This document shows, piece by piece, positions 27,040-35,892 of a DNA stretch of 64,000 nucleotides (position 1 is the first letter of the stretch; each line of letters begins with the position of its first letter). The stretch covers positions 1 through 64,000 of the forward strand of contig NZ_CP022370.1 of NCBI RefSeq assembly GCF_002220095.1. Reading direction: 5' to 3'. Position numbers and translations under genes: made by a program. The notes below the pieces were generated by a model. It was not told where the DNA came from. It saw only the letters and a list, made by a program, of their open reading frames with translations, and did not search any database. Source of the stretch: Bosea sp. AS-1. Lineage in GTDB: Bacteria > Pseudomonadota > Alphaproteobacteria > Rhizobiales > Beijerinckiaceae.

Positions 27040-28274
27040 TGAGAGTTTCGAACGTGAGTCAAGCTGCCGAGCATACGCGAAAGCTGATCCCCTCTGTCGA
27101 GGACACCATCGGCGCGCAGGCTGAGCTTCTCAGCTCGCAACTCCATGCCATGAGCGAGGCGCTCTTTCCTCCCACCTCGAGGAAGGTTCTGCGGAAATTT
27201 ACGTCTGGCGAGGCAGCGCGTCTGATTTCCATCTCGGATTCCACTCTAAGGAAGATGACGTTAGCCGGCGAAGGACCGCAGCCCGATCTCGCCAGCAATG
27301 GCCGCCGGCTTTACACCTTGGCTCAGATTAACGAGCTGCGTCAGCTACTCGCCAAATCTCTTCGCGGTCGGGATCGGATTGATGTCGTTCCCCATCGCCG
27401 CCCTGGGGAGCACCTGCAGGTTATCGCAGTGACGAACTTTAAAGGCGGGTCGGGCAAGACGACAACGTCGGCCCACCTTGCGCAGCACCTTGCGCTTCAG
27501 GGCTATCGGGTTCTCGCTATCGATCTCGACCCTCAAGCTAGCCTATCTGCGCTCCTCGGGGTGCTTCCCGAGACGGAGGTTCTATCGAATGAGACCCTGT
27601 ATGCGGCCATCCGATACGATGATCAGAAGCGGGCACTGAGCGACGTCATCCGCAAAACCTATTTCGATGGGTTGGATCTCGTTCCTGGCAATTTGGAGCT
27701 GATGGAGTTTGAACACACGACACCAAAGGCCCTGACCTCTGGTGTGCAGACGCGCGACGGCCTGTTCTTCACCCGCGTTGCTCGGGCCCTCGATGACGTG
27801 GCGGATCAGTATGACATCGTCGTTATCGACTGCCCTCCCCAGCTTGGCTTCCTGACGCTAAGCGGGCTGTGCGCAGCGACGTCCATGGTCGTCACGGTGC
27901 ATCCGCAAATGCTCGATATCGCCTCAATGAGTCAGTTCCTCTTGATGACACGCGATCTGTTGGGTGTTGTCAGGGACGCTGGCGGTGAACTCAAGTATGA
28001 TTTCGTCCGGTATCTACTGACCCGATTCGAGCCGCAGGACGCTCCGCAGACCAAGGTGGCGGCGCTGTTGCGGAACATGTTTGACGATTTCGTTTTGACC
28101 AATCCGATGGTCAAGTCCGCGGCAGTCTCGGATGCCGGATTGTCCAACCAGACCCTGTACGAAATTGGAAGAGAGAACATGACTCGGTCAACTTACGACC
28201 GAGCGATGGAGTCGCTTCAGGCAGTAAATGCAGAAATCGAGGGCCTAATGAAAGCGGCATGGGGGCGCGGATGA
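27039..28274 (+). CDS. repA: RepA, ParA-type partition ATPase of a repABC replicon
   Basis: 411 residues from the ATG at 27039. An N-terminal helix-turn-helix (FTSGEAARLISISDSTLRKM) is followed by the ParA domain: deviant Walker A in VTNFKGGSGKTTTSAHLA, switch LAIDLDPQASLSALLG and Walker B DIVVIDCPPQLGFLTL. Family length is about 400. A GTG at 27054 with GAGAG upstream is an alternative start, and a GTG at 27018 is unlikely because it lies inside the operator. RepA moves plasmid copies and represses the operon with RepB. Confidence 0.94.
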   Translation: MRVSNVSQAAEHTRKLIPSVEDTIGAQAELLSSQLHAMSEALFPPTSRKVLRKFTSGEAARLISISDSTLRKMTLAGEGPQPDLASNGRRLYTLAQINELRQLLAKSLRGRDRIDVVPHRRPGEHLQVIAVTNFKGGSGKTTTSAHLAQHLALQGYRVLAIDLDPQASLSALLGVLPETEVLSNETLYAAIRYDDQKRALSDVIRKTYFDGLDLVPGNLELMEFEHTTPKALTSGVQTRDGLFFTRVARALDDVADQYDIVVIDCPPQLGFLTLSGLCAATSMVVTVHPQMLDIASMSQFLLMTRDLLGVVRDAGGELKYDFVRYLLTRFEPQDAPQTKVAALLRNMFDDFVLTNPMVKSAAVSDAGLSNQTLYEIGRENMTRSTYDRAMESLQAVNAEIEGLMKAAWGRG

Positions 28275-28323
28275 TTTCAGCATTCCTGCCTGGGGCGATG
28301 CCGATCAGGACCAATTTGTGGCT

Positions 28324-28339
28324 GTTGGGAGCTCCCAAC
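28324..28339. promoter_or_regulatory. parS partition site 1
   Basis: The perfect 16-base palindrome GTTGGGAGCTCCCAAC fits the repABC centromere consensus GTTNNNNGCNNNNAAC. It lies in the repA-repB gap. Confidence 0.88.
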
Positions 28340-28392
28340 TTTCTTCGTTGTCCCGCCCGGAAGGGGGCGTTCGGAGTGACTGGTTGTCTGGA

Positions 28393-28408
28393 GTTGGGAG
28401 CTCCCAAC
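28393..28408. promoter_or_regulatory. parS partition site 2
   Basis: An identical copy of the GTTGGGAGCTCCCAAC palindrome, 69 bases after the first (start to start). Two identical parS in the repA-repB spacer give RepB a paired loading site. Confidence 0.88.
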
Positions 28409-28448
28409 TTTGGCTGATGTGCTGTGGTCACGCGGTGGGAGGGCGCTG

Positions 28449-29456
28449 ATGAGCCGGAAGGATGCCATCAACTCGCTATTCCTAAGGAAGCCCGAGCCGG
28501 CTGCACATGTGCCGCCGAAAAATGCTGAGCGTGTTCGTACCGGCGCGATCGCCGCAATGGGCAGTTCGCTTCAAGAGATGACGGAAGGTGCGAGGGCTGC
28601 CGAGCGCTTGCATCAACAGCTTGCTGAAGGCGAGGTAGTACTCTCGCTGGAGGCTGCGCAGATCGAAGGGTCGAGAATAGCAGATCGTATCGCTATCGAT
28701 GTCGATCCGGGCTTTGAGACCCTGGTGGAGAGTATCCGCGAGCGTGGGCAACAAGTGCCGATTCTTGTCCGCCCGCACCCGGAGAAAGCCAATCATTTTC
28801 AGATTGTCTACGGACGCCGGCGGCTCAGAGTAGCAACCCGCTTGGGACGACCAGTTAAGGCGATTGTTCGGAATCTGACCGATGCCGAGCTCGTTATCGC
28901 GCAAGGGCGAGAGAACCTCGATCGCGCGGACCTGACCTTCATCGAGAAGGCCTTCTTCGCGAGGCGCCTTGAGGATGCCGGATACGATCGCTCCACGATC
29001 CTGGCCGCACTCTCGACCGACAAGTCAGACCTTAGCCGGTACATTGCAATCGCCCGACGGCTGCCGGAGCAGATTGTCCAGAAGATCGGACCAGCCGCGA
29101 AAACCGGTAGAGCCCGGTGGATTGCTCTTGCCGATAAGCTCGAGGATGGAAAGGCTGTCATCGCAGCCGAAAACCTGCTGAGCGATCCAGAGACAATCGC
29201 GTTGGACAGCGATGGCAGATTTCAAGCGGTCCTAAAGGCCGTCGACAAGCAGCCCAAGCGCGCCAGCAAGCCGACGGATATTTGGGTCAACCAAGCTGGA
29301 AAGCGAGCGGGTCGCGTGGAACGCTCGGGAGGCAAGACCGCGCTTGTTTTCAACGAGAAGGTTGTCCCGGAGTTCGCAACGTGGATTTCGTCGCGACTTG
29401 ACGACCTCTACGCCGAGTTTTCGACTGGAAGGGAGGAGGAACGATCGAGAAGCTGA
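28449..29456 (+). CDS. repB: RepB, ParB-type centromere-binding protein
   Basis: 335 residues from the ATG at 28449 (MSRKDAINSLFLRKPEPAAH). An upstream in-frame start at 28410 overlaps parS 2 and adds a non-conserved leader. ParB blocks: IRERGQQVPILVRPHPEKAN, YGRRRLRVATRLGRPVKAIV and the CTPase-type GRENLDRADLTFIEKAFFAR; helix-turn-helix STDKSDLSRYIAIARRLPEQ. Family length is normal. It binds the two parS sites just upstream. Confidence 0.94.
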   Translation: MSRKDAINSLFLRKPEPAAHVPPKNAERVRTGAIAAMGSSLQEMTEGARAAERLHQQLAEGEVVLSLEAAQIEGSRIADRIAIDVDPGFETLVESIRERGQQVPILVRPHPEKANHFQIVYGRRRLRVATRLGRPVKAIVRNLTDAELVIAQGRENLDRADLTFIEKAFFARRLEDAGYDRSTILAALSTDKSDLSRYIAIARRLPEQIVQKIGPAAKTGRARWIALADKLEDGKAVIAAENLLSDPETIALDSDGRFQAVLKAVDKQPKRASKPTDIWVNQAGKRAGRVERSGGKTALVFNEKVVPEFATWISSRLDDLYAEFSTGREEERSRS

Positions 29457-29507
29457 AAGGTGGTGAAGAAGGCGAGGCGCTTTCGCATCGCTAGACACAC
29501 GTAAACC

Positions 29508-29563
29508 GCAAAGAAAAAAGGCCCCGAAACGGATTCCGGAAGCCCTTTCTCTCTAGTTTGGCG
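29508..29563 (-). ncRNA. Predicted counter-transcribed RNA (ctRNA) in the repB-repC gap
   Basis: On the minus strand, TTGACT (29598-29593) and GATTCT (29575-29570) are spaced by 17 bases, putting the start near 29563. About 50 bases on, the imperfect stem GGCTTCCGG...GGGGCC runs into a T6 tract at about 29514-29519, then TCTTTG. Position, length of about 55 nt, promoter and terminator all match the antisense RNAs that repress repC in repABC plasmids. Confidence 0.65.
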
Positions 29564-29666
29564 ACTTTGAGAATCGCACTTCCCCGAATCACAGTCAAGA
29601 GTCCTGAACGGACTCAGCGTCGTTTTGGCGAGCGGATTTTCTTTGCCTAACAAAAGGTAAAGGAAC

Positions 29667-30983
29667 GTGCAGACGCATGTAACAACGACGCCCTTTGGGC
29701 GGCGGCCGATGACGCTTGGCCAGATTTCAAGTCAGATGGCGGCAAAGGCGACGAAGCCTGATGCCGTCGTACACAAGTGGCACGTCTTCAACGACGTTCG
29801 CGTGGCGAGAGAGCTCCTCGGCGCCACGGATCGCTCGCTTGCGATCCTGAGCGCGCTGCTGACCTTCCACCCGGAAACCGCGCTCACCGGCGAAGCGGAA
29901 CTCGTCGTCTGGCCGTCGAACGAGCAGTTGATGGCGCGCGCCAACGGCATGCCGGCGACGACGCTGCGGCGGCACATCGCCGTACTCGTCGCGTGCGGCC
30001 TGATCATCCGTCGCGATAGCCCGAACGGCAAGCGCTTCGCCCGGAAGGGAAGGGGAGGGGAGATCGAGCAGGCCTATGGCTTCGACCTCTCGCCGATCGT
30101 CGCGCGCGCTGAGGAGTTCAAGGACCTGGCCGAAGCGGTGCAGGCTGAGAAGAAGGCGTTTCGCGTGGCCAAGGAGCGACTCACGTTGCTGCGCCGGGAT
30201 ATCGTCAAGATGATCGACGCCGGCATCGAGGAGCGCGTTCCGGGCAATTGGGGCAGGGTGCAGCAGACCTACCAGGAGATCATCGGGAGGCTTCCCCGTA
30301 CGGCTCCTAGGCAGCTCGTTGAAACCATTTGCATCTATCTGCAGGACCTCTGCACGCAGATCCGCGACGTGCTGGAATCATTCGCTAAAGCTCAGAATCC
30401 GGATGCCAATGAGTCCCATTCTGGTCGTCACATACAGAATTCAAAACCAGAGCCTCTAACTGAATCTGAAGACGGCTTTTCGAGCAACGAGGAAGCGGCA
30501 GTCATCGTCGCGGAAACCGACAATGTGCGGAGCCTACCGAAGCGGGAACTGCCTCTTGGCATTGTGCTCGACGCCTGCCCGAACGTGCGGGAGCTGGCGC
30601 AGGGCGGCGAAATCCGACACTGGCGCGATTTCCTGGCGGCGGCGGAACTAGCCCGGCCGTCGCTCGGGATCAGCCCGAGCGCCTGGCGTGAAGCGCGCGA
30701 GGTCATGGGTGAGCAGCACGCCGCGATCACGCTGGCGGCGATGTATCAGCGTGCCGGGCAGATCAACAACGCCGGCGGTTACCTGCGCAGCCTGACCGAC
30801 CGGGCGAAGGAGGAGAAATTCTCGACCTGGCCTATGGTCATGGCGTTGCTGCGAGCTCGGCTCGATGCACAGAAGGCGGGGGCGGTCGAAGAGGGGTCGG
30901 CTGAGGATGGCGCCACGGCTTCGCAGCCGCGTATCCAGGCCTCGGCGGCGCTGCTGAAAAGCTTGCAGAAGCCGAGGCCGTGA
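29667..30983 (+). CDS. repC: RepC, replication initiator of the repABC replicon
   Basis: 438 residues from a GTG (MQTHVTTTPFGRRPMTLGQI, the usual RepC start). Conserved N-terminal winged helix: ELLGATDRSLAILSALLTFH, ELVVWPSNEQLMARANGMPA and TLRRHIAVLVACGLIIRRDS. The C-terminal region has SAWREAREVMGEQHAAITLA and AGGYLRSLTDRAKEEKFSTW-like blocks (NNAGGYLRSLTDRAKEEKFS). In this family the origin lies inside repC. Expression is limited by the ctRNA in the leader. Confidence 0.94.
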   Translation: MQTHVTTTPFGRRPMTLGQISSQMAAKATKPDAVVHKWHVFNDVRVARELLGATDRSLAILSALLTFHPETALTGEAELVVWPSNEQLMARANGMPATTLRRHIAVLVACGLIIRRDSPNGKRFARKGRGGEIEQAYGFDLSPIVARAEEFKDLAEAVQAEKKAFRVAKERLTLLRRDIVKMIDAGIEERVPGNWGRVQQTYQEIIGRLPRTAPRQLVETICIYLQDLCTQIRDVLESFAKAQNPDANESHSGRHIQNSKPEPLTESEDGFSSNEEAAVIVAETDNVRSLPKRELPLGIVLDACPNVRELAQGGEIRHWRDFLAAAELARPSLGISPSAWREAREVMGEQHAAITLAAMYQRAGQINNAGGYLRSLTDRAKEEKFSTWPMVMALLRARLDAQKAGAVEEGSAEDGATASQPRIQASAALLKSLQKPRP

Positions 30984-30994
30984 TGGCTGCGGGC

Positions 30995-31948
30995 TTATCC
31001 TTTGGCAGCGGCCTCGGTCGTGTTGCCGTCTCCGGCGATCAGTCCGGAGCGGCGGGCGCGATCGATCAGGTTCTTCACCGAGGACGGCGACCATTTCGAA
31101 CCGCCGCGCGGCGTTCGCTCATGCAGCCGCTCAAGCTGGCTTGCGATCTCGCGCAGCGTGAGATTCGGGTTCGAGACGTGAATGCCGGCCACCAGCGTCA
31201 CGAGGCGATCCTCGGGGAGCCGCGGAGGCGATTTCCGCAGCAGCGCCCTATCGGCCATGTGTTCGCCGACCAACCATTTGACGGCCCGACGCAAGCGCTC
31301 CGGTGTCGAGTCGAACCCGCGCTGTCTCAGCACGCGGGCGATGTCGTCCCAGCTATGGTCCGGCCGCATCCGTCTGACGATCGGCAGCCATTGGCTCGCC
31401 GTTGCCTGAACGCGATCGCCATAGGCTGCCTTCTGGGCGGCGGTCATCTTCGCCAGCATCTCCGGTCGGCGTTCGCGAATACCAGGATTGCCGGGAAGCC
31501 GGCCTTTGGATTTCGCGGCCTTGATGCCGGCTTTGGTCCGCTCGGAAATCAGCGCGCGCTCGAGCTGCGCGACGGCGCCGAGGACTTGCAGCGAAAACAT
31601 GCCTTGCGGTGTCGTCGTATCGATCGGATCGCGCAGCGAGCGGAAATGCGCGCTCTTCGCCGTCAGGTCCTCGATCACGTCAAGCAAATGGCTGACCGAG
31701 CGCGCCAGGCGGTCGAGACGCACGACGATGAGGGTGTCGCCGGCGCCGATCTCACGCAGCAGCTTCGCCAGAGCCGGACGGGCGCGCGACGCGCCGGAAC
31801 CATGCTCCTGGACGATCACGTCGCAGCCGGCCGAGCGCAGCTCGATCTCCTGCGCTTCCGTGGTCTGCTCGTCGGTCGAGACGCGTGCATAGCCGATGAG
31901 GCGGCCCTGAGGTCGACGGGAAGCGCGATTTTGGGTGTCGCGGGCCAT
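30995..31948 (-). CDS. Serine recombinase (resolvase/invertase family)
   Basis: 317 residues from the ATG at 31948. Catalytic domain: RLIGYARVSTDEQTTEAQEI (nucleophile Ser in VST), GASRARPALAKLLREIGAGD, VVRLDRLARSVSHLLDVIED and FSLQVLGAVAQLERALISER. The C-terminal 150 residues extend beyond a plain resolvase and carry repeated helix-turn-helix-like units (SWDDIARVLRQRG, TLREIASQLERLH, SPSSVKNLIDRARRSG). It converges on repC with an 11-base gap. Likely role: multimer resolution or movement of the element. A TTG at 31987 is an alternative start. Confidence 0.88.
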   Translation of the reverse strand: MARDTQNRASRRPQGRLIGYARVSTDEQTTEAQEIELRSAGCDVIVQEHGSGASRARPALAKLLREIGAGDTLIVVRLDRLARSVSHLLDVIEDLTAKSAHFRSLRDPIDTTTPQGMFSLQVLGAVAQLERALISERTKAGIKAAKSKGRLPGNPGIRERRPEMLAKMTAAQKAAYGDRVQATASQWLPIVRRMRPDHSWDDIARVLRQRGFDSTPERLRRAVKWLVGEHMADRALLRKSPPRLPEDRLVTLVAGIHVSNPNLTLREIASQLERLHERTPRGGSKWSPSSVKNLIDRARRSGLIAGDGNTTEAAAKG

Positions 31949-32093
31949 TTGGAGCGCCTGAGAGAACGCCGAGTGGCGATTTTCCAAATGCAGAAGATAT
32001 GGATAACTGATCGTTTGTGACCGAAATCGGGTTTGGAGGCTGTTGGTATGTTGCCCCGAAGCGTGCTTGTCGACCCTTCAAGGAGAGTGGTGA

Positions 32094-34523
32094 CTATAAC
32101 CGTACGCTGACGGATATGACTCGCCGCCGCAATTCAGGGTCATTTAAAAACTGCTTCGCCACGTCCGATGCTTCCTTCCCGGTGAGTTGATCTACGATCT
32201 TTATAACCTTATTTACGTCAATACTCGCGTGCGCATGATTTAATTTAAGAAACTCGTCGCTAAGATCGAAGCTCACATTGATGGCCGATGTGCAGGCCAG
32301 CGCGGCCCGCTCAATATCGACTGTGATTTTTCCGTTTTTCGGCGCTCCGCGGGCTATACAATCAAACAATATACCCTCTGGAAGAGACTCCCCCGCTGAT
32401 AGGCGAAGCTGCTTGGTGGCGGACTCACTGACCGTTTCCCATATGGTCCGAACCGGTTCTCGTGCGAAAAGGCACGCTATCATATACTCCATCAACGAAT
32501 TGCAGTCGGCAGTTGATTTCGCTGCTCGCGCGCTCAGAGACCAGAACAGGAGTGAGGCGGCCACTGATTGCCGAGATTCGGCAAGCTGCGATGCGACGCC
32601 GGCCTCGGATGCCAGAACCTTTGAGGCCAGCTCCGCTTTGGCCCAGGGTAGCGCTTCTTTCCGTACGATAAACCGAGTCGCCCCCGCTTGCAGGAAATAG
32701 TCTATAAAAACATCCCAGGGGCTCGGTACTTTGAAGGTGCTTGCGGTAAGTTTTTTGAGCTGCACGAAAAGATCAAATCCACTCAGGGGTATCGACCGCG
32801 CATCCGTTCGCTTTAGCAGATCGAACCAGTCTGCCGTAGTTGTTTTAGCACTTCGCGAATTTTGGACCCATCCGATCAGAAACGAAATAATTTCAGGATT
32901 TAAATTTCGAAGCGTCCTTCTCAAAGACTGTGGCGCTTCATCTTTGAGCAGATTATTTTCGAATAGGTATTCTGCTACAAGGAATTCTTGTATAGAACGG
33001 TGCGCGAAATAAACCGAAGAATTATCTTTTATGACTAAGCAACCTGCGATGAGTTCACGCCGCAGAGCAGGCACAGTGAATGAATGTCGGGTTCCGCCTA
33101 TCGCTTGTTGAAATAGCGCATCTGGGATAACAGAGATCGAGCTTGTGGAGGCGCCTCCTTGCTCCCACAGCCACCAAGCCAGCATGTTGTTGAAGCGCCG
33201 ACGTATGTCTAGGCTGAAGCCGCGGAATCGACCAGATTTTGCTACTTCTCTATGCAAGAGAAAGTGAATAAATCTATCGTATAAGAGGAATTTCGATACT
33301 TTTTCTAGATTTAGATCGGGTTCCGTTGCGATCTGACAGAGCATCTGAGCATGGACTGGTCGCGAAAGAAGCTCGTCAAATTTGCCTGACAGGAGGAACC
33401 CGAGCCGGTTGGAAATCCACTGTGCGTCGAATTCCGAGCCCTCTGGTTTGCCTCTGGCCTCGTGAACCGCGATGGGAAAGTATCGCTCGACAAAGTCGCG
33501 GGCTTCGGCAACGTCAAAGCCCTTTAACGTCTCCGTTCGGCATTGCGTCTTGCCCGGAACCGGGATGAATTGCCCAGCCCGCGTTAGGTCTTTCCCCTCG
33601 ATAACGGACCGAAACTCGATGGCGTCATGAAATACTGTGTCGCGGCCTAAGAACAATAACTTTGCGGTTCCTTCATTGAGGCTCAAAAGGCGTTCGAAAT
33701 TTGCTGTGAAAATGGCCGGAGTCATCCCGTGCTTCATTTCATCGAAGCCATCAAAGATAATGATAAAATGACCTAGGCGATTTAGCTCTCGAAATAATTT
33801 AAAGTGATATCCTTCAACCCTTGCTTGGCTTGCAAGTAGTTTTCCTACCAAGCCGTCTACTGATTGCTCGTCGAAAATCTCACCTAACGGAACAAGTAGG
33901 GGTATTCTACCATTTCCGCCGCACAGTATCTGCTTTGCGAGCTTTGCACTTATGTGTTTGGCGAATGTGGATTTCCCTTGCCCGTACCCGCCTATAATAA
34001 CGATAGGCGTGGTGCTTGAGGACTGTGCCCAATCACCGATCACCGTCTCCATGTCATCACCTGTGACATTCTGCGGTGAGATATAATATTTCTCTATTGA
34101 GCTCCGATCGTACGCATCGGCAAGATCGGAAAGGTACGGTTCAAAAGAAAGAAGTGCGCGCTTGAATTCGCGCATCGAGAAGCAGCGAAGATTTGGAACT
34201 GCTTCTATGAGGGCTCGTGCGTCGGGACTGATATCTTTCGCGGCAATCAACCACGCTCTGGAGAAAGTTCTCTGCGAGACAAGGCGGCCATATTCGATAA
34301 GGAATTCCTGGCAATCTGCCTTACTAACATTTCTGGCAAGATTTTTTAGCTCGATCGCCGTCGTTTGAATTCCGTCAAACGGATCAACGCGTGTTGCGAC
34401 AATATCAGCTTTTTTAAAATCAGCTCTAATTTCCGATTTGCACTGAAACCCGGCCGCTTCTAGCAAGACAAGAACGGTGTCTCTGAATTCGTTTCCTTTT
34501 TCCGTCGTCGATAGCATTTTCAA
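32094..34523 (-). CDS. Restriction-endonuclease-NACHT NTPase, probable antiphage STAND protein
   Basis: 809 residues. Residues 1-100 form a PD-(D/E)xK-type nuclease domain: Asp40 in FKKADIVATR, then Glu58-x-Lys60 in AIELKNLARN. Residues 175-265 hold the NACHT NTPase: Walker A GGYGQGKSTFAKH (about 178-190) and Walker B FIIIFDGFDEM (253-263). NACHT helical parts follow (SRPVHAQMLCQIATEPDLNL, YFAHRSIQEFLVAEYLF). The last 300 residues match nothing I know and may be the phage sensor. Related single-gene bNACHT and Avs proteins sense phage proteins and cut DNA; that role is inferred. Start is TTG with GGAAAG upstream; ATG at 34517 is possible. Clearly less GC-rich than its neighbours, so recently acquired. 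Confidence 0.85.
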   Translation of the reverse strand: MKMLSTTEKGNEFRDTVLVLLEAAGFQCKSEIRADFKKADIVATRVDPFDGIQTTAIELKNLARNVSKADCQEFLIEYGRLVSQRTFSRAWLIAAKDISPDARALIEAVPNLRCFSMREFKRALLSFEPYLSDLADAYDRSSIEKYYISPQNVTGDDMETVIGDWAQSSSTTPIVIIGGYGQGKSTFAKHISAKLAKQILCGGNGRIPLLVPLGEIFDEQSVDGLVGKLLASQARVEGYHFKLFRELNRLGHFIIIFDGFDEMKHGMTPAIFTANFERLLSLNEGTAKLLFLGRDTVFHDAIEFRSVIEGKDLTRAGQFIPVPGKTQCRTETLKGFDVAEARDFVERYFPIAVHEARGKPEGSEFDAQWISNRLGFLLSGKFDELLSRPVHAQMLCQIATEPDLNLEKVSKFLLYDRFIHFLLHREVAKSGRFRGFSLDIRRRFNNMLAWWLWEQGGASTSSISVIPDALFQQAIGGTRHSFTVPALRRELIAGCLVIKDNSSVYFAHRSIQEFLVAEYLFENNLLKDEAPQSLRRTLRNLNPEIISFLIGWVQNSRSAKTTTADWFDLLKRTDARSIPLSGFDLFVQLKKLTASTFKVPSPWDVFIDYFLQAGATRFIVRKEALPWAKAELASKVLASEAGVASQLAESRQSVAASLLFWSLSARAAKSTADCNSLMEYMIACLFAREPVRTIWETVSESATKQLRLSAGESLPEGILFDCIARGAPKNGKITVDIERAALACTSAINVSFDLSDEFLKLNHAHASIDVNKVIKIVDQLTGKEASDVAKQFLNDPELRRRVISVSVRL

Positions 34524-34722
34524 GTATGGCTTTCCGGGTTAGCGAACGCGTGATCTGCCGATCTCTGTTACCTCATTTCAATCTGCACTGTATGGGATGG
34601 GAGTTCGCCGTCAAACGTGTCAATCGAGGAGAGGCTTTTCACGACGGACATTGAGATGAGCTACTTAGCTGGGCTCATAGCTGTGGTTTGGCCGAGGACT
34701 TGGGCCAACAGGGCGGCAGGCA

Positions 34723-35892
34723 TTAAAGCGCGAGCCGGGCGGCCTTGCTGAGCTGCCGCTCGGCGTCATTGTAGTAGCTCGCGGCCTGCTGGACCGAACG
34801 GTGCTGCGACTGCTGCATGGCCGCGGGCAGGGGAACGCCATTGCGGGCCGCCTCGGTCAGATAGCCGGAGCGCAGGCCATGTGCCGAGAACGCGAGCGGA
34901 TCGAGCCCAGCCTCGGCGCAGCGGCGCTTCAGGATCAGGTTGACGGCCTGCGGGGTCAGTGCTCGGTCGGAAAGACCTTCCCAGCGATCGATCGCCCGAA
35001 ACACCGCGCCCTTGCTGATCGCAGCACGCTCGAGCCAGTCACGCAGCGCTTCGACTGGTGGTCCGACGATCAGAACGCGGGCGGCGTCGTCGGCCTGCGC
35101 TGTCTTGGTCTTGCCGAGCGAAATCGCCAGGCAGGGCAGGCGGGTTGAGTCCGGATCGTCAGGATCGAGCGGCACCGGCGCCTCCTCGGACAATTGTTCG
35201 ACGCGCAGACGGGCGATTTCGCTGCGGCGGCGGCCGCCAGAGCCGAAAGCGATCAAAAGCAAGGCCAGATCGCGCGTATCGGTCAAGCGATCGCTCCGGC
35301 AGGTCGCCAGCAAGCGGTCGAGGATGTCGCGGGTGACGGCGCGCTGACTTTTGCGCCGCCGCGGCCGGGCGCTGGCCCGGACCGCCAGGCGTACGGCCGT
35401 GCGTAGTGATGGGGCGGCGAAGGGGCCCATAAGGCCTTTCCAGCGGTGTAGCGTCGACCAATGCGCCAATCGGCGCTTGACCGTCGACGGCGCGTGCGGA
35501 CCCGCGACGCGCAAATGACCGTCCAGCCGCAAGGCCGTGGCGATGACTTCGGGCATGCCGTGCCCGGGATCGCTCTCGCGTTGGGCCGGGTCCCAGAGAT
35601 GCTGCGCCACGAATTTCAGCGCCAGCGCTTCCGGCGCTGGCCAGGGCAGGGGCGCAGCCGTCGCCGCGATCGCCCAGGCCTCGAGATAGGCCAGGTCTGA
35701 GGCGAGCGCGCGCAGGGAATTCTCCCCCATGCCCTCCTTCGCGAGGTGGCGCAGCGTCGCGACGTCGTCATCGGTCAGGATTTTGGCGAGCTGATCGCGC
35801 CGCTCCATCGGCAGGATCGCGGACAGCGCGTCGAGCTGCAGGGCGCGGCGGGTCTCGGAGTCCGCCAAAGAGGTGAGGGCGAGATCACTCAT
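34723..35892 (-). CDS. Tyrosine recombinase (plasmid-type site-specific integrase)
   Basis: 389 residues from the ATG at 35892 (MSDLALTSLADSETRRALQL). N-terminal SAM-like core-binding region (EGMGENSLRALASDLAYLEA), then catalytic residues: Arg in AFGSGGRRRSEIARLRVEQL, His-x-x-Arg in FSAHGLRSGYLTEAARNG and a Tyr nucleophile in HRSVQQAASYYNDAERQLSK. The start overlaps the DUF3800 gene by 4 bases. Size and Cre-like layout suit plasmid dimer resolution more than phage integration. A 45-base palindrome at 37153-37197 is a candidate target. Confidence 0.88.
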   Translation of the reverse strand: MSDLALTSLADSETRRALQLDALSAILPMERRDQLAKILTDDDVATLRHLAKEGMGENSLRALASDLAYLEAWAIAATAAPLPWPAPEALALKFVAQHLWDPAQRESDPGHGMPEVIATALRLDGHLRVAGPHAPSTVKRRLAHWSTLHRWKGLMGPFAAPSLRTAVRLAVRASARPRRRKSQRAVTRDILDRLLATCRSDRLTDTRDLALLLIAFGSGGRRRSEIARLRVEQLSEEAPVPLDPDDPDSTRLPCLAISLGKTKTAQADDAARVLIVGPPVEALRDWLERAAISKGAVFRAIDRWEGLSDRALTPQAVNLILKRRCAEAGLDPLAFSAHGLRSGYLTEAARNGVPLPAAMQQSQHRSVQQAASYYNDAERQLSKAARLAL

